Part shown: positions 23,216 through 34,666 of the stretch, in pieces
How the letters are laid out: every line of letters begins with the position of its first letter
Numbering within the stretch: the stretch's first letter is position 1
Assembly: GCF_023065955.2 (NCBI RefSeq)
Contig: NW_026622997.1
Span: forward strand, 21,432,001 to 21,496,000
Direction of reading: 5' to 3'
From: Ursus arctos
Taxonomy: Eukaryota; Chordata; Mammalia; Carnivora; Ursidae
Length of the DNA stretch: 64,000 nt
Notes under the pieces: generated by a model
The model's input: the letters and a program-made list of their open reading frames with translations, nothing else
Databases searched by the model: none
Told to the model about the DNA's origin: nothing
Program-made: the position numbers and the translations under genes

Positions 23216-23297
23216 CACCATTGCTCCAGATTAGATTAGATTATGGCATGAGGACCATACTTGGACACCATTGCTCCAAATCAGAGTAGATTTGGGC
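23198..23297 (+). repeat. 50-bp tandem duplication
   Basis: A 31-base exact repeat at 23198-23228 and 23248-23278 sits in a 50-bp unit. The remaining 19 positions differ at about five. Confidence 0.9.
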
Positions 23298-23449
23298 TTC
23301 ACTGAAGTGCTTCTGTAGTATCACTGCATCTCCTAGAGTGACACTCATACGCTTTATTATGATCACTTTTAGAAAATGGTCTTTTCCGCTAGGCAGGAAA
23401 GACAGTCTTCTCTTTGTGAAGTCAGGCACCCTGGCTTTCTTGTTTACCT

Positions 23450-23520
23450 TTGTATCCATAGGTTCTAGCACTCTGCCTGGCGCACAAGGATTTAGTCAAT
23501 ATTTGTTGAATGAATGAAAA
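23450..23520 (+). mobile_element. L2 3' tail
   Basis: 'ctctgcctggcgcacaagga' and 'tcaatatttgttgaatgaat' are the L2 3' end. Confidence 0.75.
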
Positions 23521-24137
23521 GGCTATGTTTGAGTAAGAAGGCGGTTTCTAGATCATCTAGGATTTAATAAAGGCAATAATAATATAGAGATAAAACTAAA
23601 GTTTGCCCCCTACTATCTATCTTTAACTTTTTTCAAGTTTGCTTTTGGTTAAGTATTCATTCAAAATCTTATTGGAGGCTGAGCCTTGAAGTGTCTATAT
23701 TCGAATTCTGCTTCTCATTGCTACCACTACCCTTAACATATATAAGAAACAACAAGTGAATATATTTTGGCTGACTGGGGTGCAAGACAATTCCATGAAA
23801 ATGTGACACTTCAATGTCATGTGTACATGTGTGTGCTCACATGTTTGTATGTACGGTGATGTATATTTTAGAAATGTCTTAGAGTAGAAGAGAATCAGAG
23901 AAGACCAGGAATTATGCATTAGGTTGAGCTCCATTGACAAAAAATGTAATTTTCTAGAATTGACCAAGCGGAGACTTTCTTCAGACCTTAGTAGGGTTGT
24001 AGAAATGATAAATTGGGGGGATGTTCTGGACTGGGTTAAAATCCTTTTATTGCCTGCACACTGTCTTGAATTTTCTACTACTTGAGTCTAAGACAAGCAT
24101 AAATCATAATTTGTATTTATAAAATACCATATGCTAA
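23521..24137. other. Intergenic, nothing recognised
   Basis: No gene or element seen. Confidence 0.5.
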
Positions 24138-24275
24138 TTTACCATTTATTGAATATTTACTATATGAAGCATAATCCTAGAAATGAAAGACACATTCTGC
24201 CCTCATTCACAGTTTAGTATGGGAGTAAGTCAATGCTTAAAATATGGTAGAGTAAGTGCTGTATATGTAAAGACT
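24138..24275 (-). mobile_element. L2 fragment, antisense
   Basis: 'accatttattgaatatttac', 'cataatcctagaaatgaaag' and 'attctgccctcattcaca'. Confidence 0.65.
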
Positions 24276-24682
24276 ACCTTGGAATATCCCAGTCCCCCTC
24301 CCAGACAAATGAGGACCTGCTGTATAGAATTTCAGTAAAGGTATTAGCCTAGGAGTTGAGGGGGGAGGTTAATGTAGGTTATCTCTTATCTCTGGGTTAT
24401 ACCTAGGGGTCGGAGATGACTCCTTACTTGCAGACTTATTTAAAGAAATACCAGGTAAAGATGTTTATTGGACTGTTCAATTCTCAGGGATTCATGCCTG
24501 AGATTCACAGAACCATGAACACTAGAAAATGTGCAACATTTTATGTATGTACGTGAATCTTCAGAAGGGAGAGCTCATAGCTTTATCCTAGTCTCAAAGG
24601 GTCTGTGATTTCCACAAGACTAGAACCATTTCTCTATGTGTCAGCTGATGGAGAAGATTAATTGCCAAAGACGTGATTCTTT
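24276..24682. other. Intergenic, nothing recognised
   Basis: No gene or element seen. Confidence 0.5.
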
Positions 24683-24793
24683 GGGGGTGCCCTGCTGGCT
24701 CTGTGGGTAAAGCATGGGCTCCGTGGGTACAGCATCTCAGAGTCATGAGTTCGAGCCCCCGCCGGGTGTAGAGATTACTTGGGAAAAAAAAAA
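24683..24793 (+). mobile_element. CanSINE, short form, sense
   Basis: 'gggggtgccctgctggctct', an internal 22-bp partial duplication around 'catgggctccgtgggta', B-box-like 'gagttcgagccccc' and an A tail. Confidence 0.88.
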
Positions 24794-24891
24794 GTGATCT
24801 TGTAGTTAGAGTTGCTACAGGGATTTTCCTAGGACTTTCCCCATAAATATAGAAGTTATCTGTGATAGATGATACATTCAAAAGTATTTTA

Positions 24892-25094
24892 TTTTATTAT
24901 TATTTTTAAAAATATTTTATTTATTCATTTGACAGAGAGACATCCAGCGAGAGAGGGAACACAAGCAGGGGGAGTGGGAGAGGAAGAAGCAGGCTCCCAG
25001 CGGAGGAGCCCGACGTGGGGCTCGATTCCAGAACGCCAGGTTCACGCCCTGAGCCGAAGGCAGATGCTTAACGACTGAGCCACCCAGGCACCCC
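24892..25094 (-). mobile_element. CanSINE, bear-type, antisense, with 14-bp TSD
   Basis: 'acatccagcgagagaggga' block. Exact TSD TCAAAAGTATTTTA at 24878-24891 and 25095-25108. Confidence 0.96.
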
Positions 25095-25214
25095 TCAAAA
25101 GTATTTTAAAATGAAGCCACACTTTGCATTTACTAGAGTATCTCAGTAAAAAACTTGGGTTGAATTATTTTATAAACCAAAAAGTTAAGGAAAACATTTT
25201 TCTGTATTCATAAG

Positions 25215-25393
25215 ATTTTTTAAAAAGATTTTATTTATTTATTTGAGCGAGAGAGAGAGCATAAGCAGGGGGAGTGGTAGAGGGGAGGAGAAGCAGGCTG
25301 CCTGCAGAGCAGGGAGCCCGATGCGGGACTCGATCCAGAGATCATGACCTGAGCTGAAGGCAGATGCCTAACCGACTGAGCCACCAGGCGCCC
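25215..25393 (-). mobile_element. CanSINE, antisense, with 13-bp TSD
   Basis: Lacks part of the 'gaccctgggatc' core (reads 'gatccagagatcatgacc'). TSD CTGTATTCATAAG at 25202-25214 and 25394-25406. Confidence 0.95.
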
Positions 25394-25489
25394 CTGTATT
25401 CATAAGTTTTATATATAACCTTCCTATTGAGATATCGGTGGTGATGCCATTACTGCCACCATGATTACTCCTCTGATGAATTATCACTA

Positions 25490-25705
25490 AGAGTTATCCT
25501 TTAATTTGTATTTACTATATGCCAGGGGCTCTAGAGATGTTTTTCTGATTTTCACAACTATACATGGCAGTGTGTACAATTATCTGCATTTCATAGGTGT
25601 GGACACCAAGGCCCAAAGAGGTTAGGAAACTTACTCTAGATGAGACAGCTTGTATTCAGCAGAGCCAAGATTTGAACCCAGCATTGGCAGATTCGAAGTC
25701 TACAT
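25490..25705 (-). mobile_element. MIR fragment, antisense
   Basis: 'gtatttactatatgccaggg', 'cccaaagaggttaggaaact' and 'ccaagatttgaacccag'. Confidence 0.88.
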
Positions 25706-26040
25706 AACATGATGCTGACTTACTTTATGGTAATATGGTTTAATCAAGGTGTTTCTGGTTTTAAGTAACTGAACTAAATTTGCTTTAACAAAAAAGGAGA
25801 ATTTGCTATAAGGACATGAGTGTCTTGAGGAACTCAAAGATAGGAATACAGGTGGCTTCTGGAAGGAACTGGAACTGAGACCTGGAAACCCATTATTCTT
25901 TTCTCTGACTCTTATCTTACCTCCTCTCATGCATCTCCTTTCACTTGGCCAATATGTTGTCATGTCAATGATTTTCCCCTTTGGAAGTACATCATATCAT
26001 CATAATCCCTCCAATCTTATTCCTTGTTGCTTAATTGCCT
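25706..26040. other. Intergenic, nothing recognised
   Basis: No element named. Confidence 0.5.
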
Positions 26041-26041
26041 T

Positions 26042-26094
26042 TACACACACACACACACTCACACACACTCACACACACTCACACACACTCACAT
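26042..26094. repeat. (CACACACACT)n microsatellite
   Basis: CA repeat with a regularly spaced T, giving a 10-bp higher-order unit repeated about four times. Confidence 0.95.
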
Positions 26095-26752
26095 AGGAGT
26101 ACACTTGCAGTATCTACTCAGAAGGAACCAGCTGCCTTCCTGGAGCTCCACTTTTGCCCTGGGCTATAGTAACAGCAGCCCACTGACTCTTTTTGCCAGT
26201 ATAAAGTAAATAAAACCCTTTCCCAACCTGTTGTCCTTACTATCTCTTTATGATAATGTTGAGAGCCCTTTTCCCCATAGTCAATACTTACCGAGAAGTG
26301 GGTCTGGTTACTTTCATTGGGCAGAGTGGAAAGAAGAAATTCACCCAGGGCTCTTTGGAACAAGTAGTCATCAACTCCTTTCTCAACGGAAGGAGCATCT
26401 ACGGAAGGAGGTCAAGCATCATCACCCGGTTACATCCATGTGTACCTCCTATATTCTTCTGCAGTGCTAGAGAAAGAAACTCAAGAAGAAAAATTTATTG
26501 TTGCATTTTTTTGGTAGGTGGCCCAAACTTATAAATATTAGGTGTTTCAAAAATTTGTTTGCAGATCTGTTGTTTAGAACTTGGAACTCATTTTACTATG
26601 GAAACGATATTACACTTGGTAGTTTAGGTTTCTAGCCCAACTGTAAATGATCATTTGGTTTACAATACAGCTGAAATGCTAATTATTACCTTGTACTTTA
26701 CTTGCTCTTAAAATTGGAGTCTAGATTCTTTTGTGTCTAAAGGCCTGAATTT
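26095..26752. other. Intergenic, nothing recognised
   Basis: Two overlapping frames of 79 and 94 codons at 26231-26534 look like chance. Confidence 0.5.
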
Positions 26753-26940
26753 GGGCACCTGGGTGGCTCAGTCGGTTAAGCGTCTGCCTTTGGCTCAGGT
26801 CATGATCTCAGGGTCCTGGGATCAAGTCCAGTGTCGGGCCCCCTGCTCCTTGGGGAGTCTGCTTCTCCCTCTGCCCCTTCTCCCACTCATTCTCTCAATC
26901 TCTCTCTCTCTCAAATAAATAAATAAAATCTTAAAAAAAA
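26753..26940 (+). mobile_element. CanSINE, sense
   Basis: 'gggcacctgggtggctcagt' head, (CT) run, AAATAAATAAATAAA tail. Imperfect TSD AAGGCCTGAATT / AAAGCCCTGAATT. Confidence 0.96.
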
Positions 26941-28029
26941 TAAAGCCCTGAATTCATTAGCTTTTTGAAGACGAATTTCCCTGAACGTGTCTAAAGTTCA
27001 GTATTTTCTGGAACCTTCATTTTCTCTCCCTCTGAAGGAGGGAGAGAGAAACCACAGAGGCATGCAGGTGAATGATAAGTGGTCTCCAGGTGTGGAAAGT
27101 GCAGGTGTATGAGATGCCACAAAAGGAAGGGTAGTAAGATAGAGTAGAGAGTAGTGAGTTTGCTGTCCTTAGTGACTCCCCTAGGAAAGATGAGAAAGTC
27201 TGGAGAGGAGGACTGGGGAGGGAAGAATGCCTGGCTGCAACATTTGATAAATAGTTATCGTTATTAGTTATTCGATGCCTGTGTGTAAAATACTTATTAA
27301 CCATTTTTTTTTCTCATGTGCAGTTCTTTGAGTTGTTTTTTCCCCTCGATTAGCCTGCTGTAGATGAATAATGAGTTTTACAGCATTCCCCATTTGTTTA
27401 GCTGAATCCCTGAACTTACCTCTCTGGGGTGAGGCACAATGGCTGCACAGAAGTCCAGACAGGTAACAGGGAGGTGTGCACTGGCCTCTAATTGCATGGC
27501 TCTGTTGTGTAATCCCAACGTGCCTTCATGGAGATCCTGCAGAAGTGTTTTTAGTGGATGATTTCATCCCTTTTGCTGACTTGGACCCAGACAACTTTAC
27601 ATTCTCAGCAAACAGATGGACAACAAGGTTGAAATAGGATCTTGTACCGAAATAGGTTTGAGTCATACACTTTGACTGTTCCCTCTTCCAGGAAACTTGC
27701 CTCTTCCTTCTTGCAGGAGGCCAATGCTGAGAATTCATGTACTCAGAGTTGTTGACTCTCTTCCCAATATATGTTTTCTGTTTGTGTCTTGGTTAAGATT
27801 TGGCTTCTGCTGAGATAAAGAATATTGTCTAATTTGTTTTGGCAAAACACCTGGCCTTTTGCCCTAAGTAGATGTTTAAAAATAGAATTAAAATGTTTTA
27901 CATCAGCCTTCTATTTTTGGCCTCCTTACAAAAAGTTCCTGATGTGAGAACAAGGGGAGCTTAATTTCACCTATAAGTTTACTTTGGGAGGCAGGCATGC
28001 GCCGGCAGAATGTCACTTGACTTGGTTCT
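26941..28029. other. Intergenic, nothing recognised
   Basis: Unique-looking sequence. Confidence 0.5.
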
Positions 28030-28140
28030 TGGGCTCCAGTCCACGTTGTGCCAGTCGCTGCCTGTTTGAGTGCAGGAAAGCCTGTTCGTTCTTCAGTGCT
28101 CAGTTTCCTCATCTGTAAAAGGGGAAGGACCAAACCAGCT
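28030..28140 (+). mobile_element. MIR fragment
   Basis: 'gctcagtttcctcatctgta' followed by 'aaaaggggaagg'. Confidence 0.7.
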
Positions 28141-28894
28141 GAAAGAGTGTGGTGAGTGGTCAACGAGATGATGTCTGTGGGAACGTCAGACGCAGGAACA
28201 TTGCTAGAATAACAGGTTTCGAGTCATTTTCAGAGGTTGGAAAGTTGCTAGTTTATAATGAGTGTGCAGTAATTCACTTACAGATTTATTGGTTCCAAGC
28301 CGAGAGTACTGGACTCAAGGCCTTTCACTCAGTCCTTTCAGGAAAGGGGTAACTAGTCTTCACTCCTTTGTCATTTTGGCCTCATTTGAATTTTTGAACG
28401 CAGCATACAATAAAGCCCCGTGTCATTCAGGGCATGGTGTAGACCGCGGTGCCTGCCTCCTGCTCATTTGGAACATTCAATGTTCTGTTTGCGGATGAGA
28501 GGCTGAAGTTGATGTGATTATCAAAGGAACATCTTGAGCGGCCTGAACTCCCCAACGGAAACAATTAGCCCGAACTGGGCAGGCGGCCAAATTTACTGTG
28601 TTCTTTTGAGCTCGGATTTCTGCCTCCTGGTCTCCAATTTTGGTAGCCAAAGGTAGGGACCGTGGCGTCCGTGTGGTCCCAGGCCTTGCAGGAATCTATG
28701 TAACAAGAAAGGGTTGAAAAGATGGGAATTTTTGTGTTTGTTTGTTTTGTTTCTCAGAATTTAAGTAACAACATCGAACTTTAGGGGACTCTGACAAGTT
28801 TCGTCTCCGTTGGTCAGAGAGGATAGGATTTTGGACTGGCGAGGAGGAGCTCTTCAGTCTGGGTGTGCACATTCGGTCACAAGAAAGGAAGACA
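28141..28894. other. Intergenic, unique sequence
   Basis: Moderate GC content, no repeat signature. Contains the perfect inverted repeat GAACATTCAATGTTC at 28471-28485. A conserved non-coding element is possible but unproven. Confidence 0.45.
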
Positions 28895-29138
28895 GGGGCG
28901 CCTGAGTGGCTCAGTCGGTGAAGCGTCCGCCTTCCGCTCAGGTCATGATCTCAGGGTCCTGGGATTGAGTCCTGCATCGGGCTCCTTGCTCAGTGGGGGG
29001 TCTGCTTCTCTCTCTGCACCTCACCCCACTCATGCTCTCCGTCTCTCTCAAATAAGTAAATAAAATCTTTTAAAAAACTTAAAAAAAAATCCAAAGTAAC
29101 AAAATATTTAAAACATTAAAAAAAAAAAAAAAAAAAAA
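28895..29138 (+). mobile_element. CanSINE, sense, with long A-rich tail
   Basis: 'ggggcgcctgagtggctcag' head. The A-rich tail is about 90 bp. TSD AAAGGAAGACAG at 28884-28895 and 29141-29152. Confidence 0.95.
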
Positions 29139-29152
29139 GGAAAGGAAGACAG

Positions 29153-29789
29153 ATGCTTGACAGGGGCACCCCAACCAGTAGGATGGTCGAGGAGCCTTAT
29201 GCCAAAGTTTGTATCATTAGTCTTGATTTGTTTTCTCTCCCCTTTACCCAGGGAGGGGGAGGAGTCTTCCTTCCTCACCCTGTTGCTCGGTTTGCTGCGC
29301 TAACGTCACACAGCTGAAGTAGTTATCTTCAGTCACAGATGCTATCAGGGCAGTCATAAAAGCACCTTTTTGTCTTCAGATAAAATCTGAAAGTTTTAAC
29401 GTCTTCCTAATGAGCCTCATTGGAATGAAGAAAGCCCTGGATGTGAATAACGATGAGGAATAAAGTTAGAGGTGACTTTCCGTGAAGATCATTTGCTTTT
29501 AGTACAGCCTGAAAAAGTTTATAAAGGAGTAGTTTTCAAGTTGGTTTTTTTTTTTTTTTAATGGCATGCCTAGGCTGGCGAAATTTTTTCTGCCATCAGC
29601 AAAACTTATCTGCTATCCATCTCTCTCTGTTTGCTCATGCTGTTCCTTTAGCCCAGCGTCCTCTCTGTCAGCTTCCCACACTTCTGCCCAGGCTCTCCCC
29701 GTCCTGCAGGGCGGGGCTCGCCAAGCTGCCTCCCTGGGGCCAAGTGGCACCACACTGCCTGGCAGACGTGGCTCACTTTCCCTACACCA
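29153..29789. other. Intergenic, nothing recognised
   Basis: T-run at 29546-29559; GC rises at 29650-29780. Frames up to 95 codons are probably chance. Confidence 0.5.
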
Positions 29790-29890
29790 CGTGAAGTGTT
29801 CTGTTGCATTCGCTGTTGTATTGCCAGCACCTCAGAACGAACCTGGTAGGTAATAGGAACCCAATACATGTTTGTTGAATGAGTGCCTTC
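29790..29890 (+). mobile_element. L2 3' tail
   Basis: 'attgccagcacctcagaa', 'aggtaataggaacccaatac' and 'atgtttgttgaatgagtg'. Confidence 0.7.
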
Positions 29891-30534
29891 ATTCAGGGTA
29901 AGAGCACAGTACTCAGGGTAGGAGACTGGAGGAGGCCATCCATGGCGCCCTACAGGGGAAGAGGGAAGTGCAAGTGGAGAGGGTGTGTCACGTTGAGTGA
30001 CATTTTGGGGCAGGAGGACCTGTTCATCCGGTGGAGAAGGTGGGGAAGAATGGCATGGGTATGTATTGAACCAGAGGAATTTGTGAAGGAGAAATTTGAA
30101 GTGCCTGAAAATACTTTCGCACAGCTGGCACTGAGATGCGAAGTGAAAAGGGGGCAGAAGATGGATCTGAAAAGGTAGGCAGGTTGTATGCGACTTTGAA
30201 TTTTGTGCCAAATAAAAAAATCGTTTAGGTGGGATTGGATCTCGTAAGGTCATTTGATTTGAGGAGTCATTATTTAATTAATTTTACGTCGAGATTACTT
30301 CACAAGGAATGGTTGGGTCTATGCGTTTGTGTTTGAAACAAAAATTTCCTGGAATCACAAATTAAGATCTTGGAAGTGTTAGGGGATTCTACCTGACTTA
30401 GAGGTAAAAACGTAGGAGTCATAATTTAACCCTAAATGGTCTATATCACGAGACAGCTTTATAGCCCAATCTCTATTTTAATGAGCCTTTTCTGGTATAT
30501 CAGTTACTACACATTTAAAAATGTGATTAAACTT
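29891..30534. other. Intergenic, nothing firmly recognised
   Basis: A 201-codon minus-strand open frame (29648-30253) overlaps the L2 tail and shows no domain; rejected as a gene. Confidence 0.5.
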
Positions 30535-30640
30535 AGATCTTCTTCTATAACGACTACTGCTGGGAAGATATGAGGCAACATATACAAAATACTTAGTACT
30601 AAGTACCTCGCCTGGCACACAGTAGGTGCTCCACAGTATA
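30535..30640 (+). mobile_element. MIR 3' fragment
   Basis: 'gaagatatgaggcaacata' and 'cctggcacacagtaggtgct'. Confidence 0.7.
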
Positions 30641-31389
30641 ATCTGTTTCTTTCCCCAACTGGCCAGACCTGAGGAAGCTTCTACTTTATGAACTTCTAGG
30701 AGAAACTGTAAAAAAACAAAAACAAAAACAAAAACACAACACCCCGTCTCCAAGTGTATATTTGTTGAAATATCCGCTAATTCTTTGGTAAGAGTTTGGA
30801 ATTTCCTTGGTGATTTTAAACAAGATTTCCTCTATTAAATGTGCTCATTGTGTGAGTCTTAGGTCACCAGGGCTGATCTGAGGTGAGCCCAGACTCTTCA
30901 AAGCCTTGGTGGGACTACCTGTTTTAGCAGTTGCTTACATTTAAAAATAGTTCTAACCCCCCCACCTCAAGGTTTCAGTGAATCATGCTGAGGCGCTCTG
31001 GACGTGCAAGAATGTGTTTTGCTCTTGGATTTGTAGGTGGGCAACAGGTTTACCTGTTGTCTAGCGGTGCCTGTGAATGCCGAGGAGGAATTGAGATACC
31101 AGGTTGGAAAATGAAAACTTGAACTACGCGTTTGCTGGGCCCCATCCAGGAGTATTGCATGCCTTTGCTTTGTTTTGATTAAATTCCAAGGTGATACAAT
31201 CATCCGGCTGTTAAAATAATTAATTGTCTTGTTTTCTACTTAGAAGTATAATGGTTCCAGTTTTGAAGTCCGAATGCTTTTGCAGTGGGACACTGGGACA
31301 CAGCCATTGTTCCTGGGACTGAGACTTTAGGTGAGCAGGTCAGCTCACCAGGTCACATCAGGGAGCATGTATTTCTTTGGAGATGTGAG
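30641..31389. other. Intergenic, nothing recognised
   Basis: An A/C-rich patch lies at 30710-30745. No element named. Confidence 0.5.
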
Positions 31390-32290
31390 ATTTTCCAAAC
31401 CCCAATTACTAGAAGTAATAGAAATTATTAGCCCACCTGGTCAAAAACAAAGCAAAACCATACCAAATATAAACAGTAGAGATTTTTAAGATCCCATTTC
31501 CTAATTATATATTCCAATTAAGTTGGAAATCAATAATAAAAATATGACCTCCCAACATATCACTTGAAATTAAGAAATGCTCTCTCAGATAAACCTTTGA
31601 TCAAAGAGTAAATTGAAAAGCAATGGTATATTCTTTAGAAAGCAGTAAAAATTATACTTTGTACCTCAATTTTTTTTTAAGATTTTATTTATTTATTTGA
31701 CAGAGACAGCCAGCGAGAGAGAGGGAACACAAGCAGGGGGAGTGGGAGAGGAAGAAGCAGGCTCCCAGCAGAGGAGCCTGACGTGGGGCTCGATCCCAGA
31801 ACGCTGGGATCATGCCCTGAGCCGAAGGCAGACGCTTAACGACTGCACCACCCAGGCGCCCCATGTACCCCAATTTTTAGGGCATAGTATATACCCAAAA
31901 CTTTACTCAAAGGAAAACTTAAAACAGTAAATATATATAATAAGCATATTATATATATTTTATTCATGAAGAAAAGTTTAATAGAACACCTGCTTCCCTC
32001 AAAAAGAAATAAAAAAGGTACTGATAAAGTTAGAATTAATGGAATAGGGGAAAAAAAGCAGAATGGCTAAATAAGACAAAAAAATTGGGAAAAGTAAAAA
32101 TATTCAAGATTAAGATTGAGGAAACAGACACAACCACAGAAGCAGGAGAGTCCAAAAGAATTATAAGAAATATACATGAAAACTATAAAATGCTATAGAA
32201 ACACATTTGAAAATATAGAAGAAACAGATAATTTGTAAGTAAAATGCAGATGGCCAATACGGACTCATCCAGAAGATTCAAACAGATCAA
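31390..32290 (+). mobile_element. Degenerate L1/HAL1-like sequence, split by a CanSINE
   Basis: A-rich sequence with ORF2-like phrases such as 'gaattataagaaatatacat', 'gaaaactataaaatgctata' and 'gactcatccagaagattcaa'. Too decayed to align by eye. Confidence 0.5.
31676..31862 (-). mobile_element. CanSINE, bear-type, antisense, with TSD
   Basis: 'gacagccagcgagagagagg' block. TSD TGTACCTCAATTTTT at 31660 and TGTACCCCAATTTTT at 31864. Confidence 0.96.
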
Positions 32291-32460
32291 TAGAAGTCTG
32301 TGCCTGTTGTCCTGTCCCATTTGGCGTTGGTTCTGGACTTCATGATTTTAACACGCACTGAAATAAGATGGGATGGTAATTCTCTGCCTTATCATATCAG
32401 GTTGTGCTGTGGTCTCTAGTAGTGTGTGTGATGTGTGTGTTGTGAGGAAGGTTTTTACTT

Positions 32461-32660
32461 GGGGCGCCTGGGTGGCTCAGTCGTCAAGCGTCTGCCTTCG
32501 GGCTCAGGTCATGACCCCAGTGTCCAGGGATCGAGCCCCGCATCGGGTTCTCTGCTCAGTGGGAAGCCTGCTTCTCCTTCTCCCACTCCGCCTGCTTGTG
32601 TTTACTCTCTTGCTGTATCTCCCTCTGCCAAATTAATAAAATCTTAAAAAAAAAAAAAGA
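32461..32660 (+). mobile_element. CanSINE, sense, with 14-bp TSD
   Basis: 'gggcgcctgggtggctcagt' head and 'cttctcccactccgcctgct' body. Exact TSD GAAGGTTTTTACTT at 32447-32460 and 32661-32674. Confidence 0.97.
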
Positions 32661-32674
32661 GAAGGTTTTTACTT

Positions 32675-33164
32675 TAACACGTGCTTAACCCTGTATTCCC
32701 CCCGCATTCTCTCCAAATGCAAGTTAGCTCGCACCCCCCTTTAAGAGACAGCATGTAGATTGCTGGCTAATAACATGAAACACGTTCCTATGTTGGTGGC
32801 TGAAGACCACTCACTCATCCCAGGCCTGCTGGTGGCTGGAGAGGTACTCAGTGCTGCGAGTCCTGCCCGCAGGTATACCAGATGGTTGTACCATCCCCAC
32901 TCCACCCGGTCCCTGTGTCCCTGTGGCCTACAGAAAGCACAAAGCTGCCAGGCTGACTTCAGTGGAAAATGTGGGAAGTCTGAATGTTCTTGGTGCAGTG
33001 GTTTTGTCATTTTTGTGTGGTGTAAATAGATAACTATTTAATTGTTTAATAACTTTAAAATGTACTTGGGAATAATCCCCCTTTGTAGAAAATGAGCTAA
33101 AGAGGTACAAAGTGTCATGAAAAATTGAGTACTGAATTTCTGTTTCTAAGGAAGATGGTGATGA
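32675..33164. other. Intergenic, nothing recognised
   Basis: Frames of 60-89 codons overlap on both strands; no coding evidence. Confidence 0.5.
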
Positions 33165-33351
33165 GGGGCGCCTGGGTGGCTCAGTCTGTTAAGCGTTTGC
33201 CTTTGGCTCATCCTGGGATCGAGCCCATTGTTGGGCACTCTGTTCAGCGGGGAGTCTGCTTCTCCCTCTTTCCCTCCCCCTGCTCCTTCTCTCTTTCTCT
33301 CTTGCTTACTCTGTCTCTCTCAAATAAATAAATAAAATCTTAAAAAAAAAA
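33165..33351 (+). mobile_element. CanSINE, sense, with internal deletion
   Basis: 'ggggcgcctgggtggctcag' head. The 'ggtcatgatctcagg' segment is missing (reads 'ggctcatcctgggatcgagc'). Confidence 0.95.
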
Positions 33352-33828
33352 AGATGTGTAATTCACACATCTACTGAAGCAACATCCATGGCTACTTTAA
33401 AAGTTTGTAATTACTTTAAGAATGCTTTGCCCAAAGATCATGATTTAACACCTGCAGTGGCAGAAGGTGCCATTAAATTTTAATTCTGTGAAGCATGACT
33501 TTTCATTTAGATCAAGTGGCTCTTCTAAATCTGTTCCATGCATTTTCAACTTTAAGTTTGCTTATGCACACATAAAAAGGGAAGTCATCACTATTGATCT
33601 TTTGGTTCCATTAGCAGAAGATGAGTTAACACACAGATTATGCTAGTTTCATTTAAATGTTACCAGATGCTTCAAAAAGAAAATCAATTAAATTTTTTAC
33701 CTGAATGGTGTAATTATTTTCATATAATTCAGAAAAGTTTTTAGAAAAATCAGTCCCCTGAAGTTTAAACATTTAATATTACTGTGATTTCTATTTTAAA
33801 TTTGTTTTAAAAGTTTACCATCAAAAAA
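33352..33828. other. Intergenic, nothing recognised
   Basis: AT-rich, no element named. Confidence 0.5.
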
Positions 33829-33840
33829 TGAAATTTATAT

Positions 33841-34105
33841 ATGTAAATATATATTTATAAAATATATAAATATATTATAAAATATATAATATAATTATAT
33901 ATAAAATACATAAAATACATAAATATATAAATATATTTTTTTAAAGAAAGGGAGGGGGGAGGTGCAGAGGTCGAGAGAGAATCTTAAGCAGACTCCATAC
34001 CTAGCATGGAGCCCAACGTGGGGCTTGATCTCAAGACCCCAAGATCATGAACTGAGCTGAAATCAAGAGTCCCATGCTTAACTGACTGAGCCACCCAGGA
34101 GCCCC
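33841..34105 (-). mobile_element. CanSINE, antisense, with expanded AT-rich tail
   Basis: The body is about 33936-34105, ending 'gagccacccaggagcccc'. TSD TGAAATTTATAT at 33829-33840 and 34106-34117 shows that the 95-bp AT microsatellite belongs to the SINE tail. Confidence 0.93.
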
Positions 34106-34117
34106 TGAAATTTATAT

Positions 34118-34325
34118 TTTTTACAGCTTTATTGAGATAAAATTTATGTACCAGAAGCTTTACCCATTTTAAGTGCATAGTTGGAAGACTTTCAGTAAAC
34201 TTGTGCAATCGTACAAACATCACCGCCATTCAGTTTTGGAACACTTCCAGTCACCCCCTGCGGAAGCTGCCTGGTGCCCCTTTGGAGTCAACCCTCACAT
34301 TCACATCCAGCCCCTGGCAAGTGCT
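34118..34325 (-). mobile_element. L1M 3' fragment, antisense
   Basis: 'cagctttattgagataaaat', 'cattttaagtgcatagttgg' and 'tcgtacaaacatcaccgcca'. Confidence 0.8.
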
Positions 34326-34466
34326 GAAAATGATTTCTTTCTCAGTGAGAACACAAATAAGGATTTTGGTGGGGCACAATGTCCAAGTATACACAATGGA
34401 ATTACTAGAATAAGAAATCCGTGGGACAAATAATATCTTAAAAAAAAAAAGGGGGATGATCTTATC

Positions 34467-34666
34467 AGGGCGCCTGGGTGGTTCAGTTGGTTAAGTGGCT
34501 GCCTTTGGCTCAGGTCATGATCTCAGGGTCCTGGAATAGAGCCCCTCATTGGGCTCCCTGCTCAGTGGAGAGTTTTTATCTTCTTCCTCTCCCTCTGCCC
34601 CTCCCCCCTGTTTGTGGTCCCTCACTCTTTCTCTCAAAATAAATAAACAAAATCTTAAAAAAAAAT
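34467..34666 (+). mobile_element. CanSINE, sense
   Basis: 'gggcgcctgggtggttcagt' head, AAATAAATAAACAAA tail. Confidence 0.95.

Noticed and set aside
26042..26094. Regular short repeats as a possible array system
   Set aside because: A CA microsatellite with periodic T substitutions; no spacers.
29648..30253. 201-codon minus-strand open frame
   Set aside because: Overlaps an L2 tail on its 3' part, shows no domain or splice context, and its length is plausible by chance in this window.
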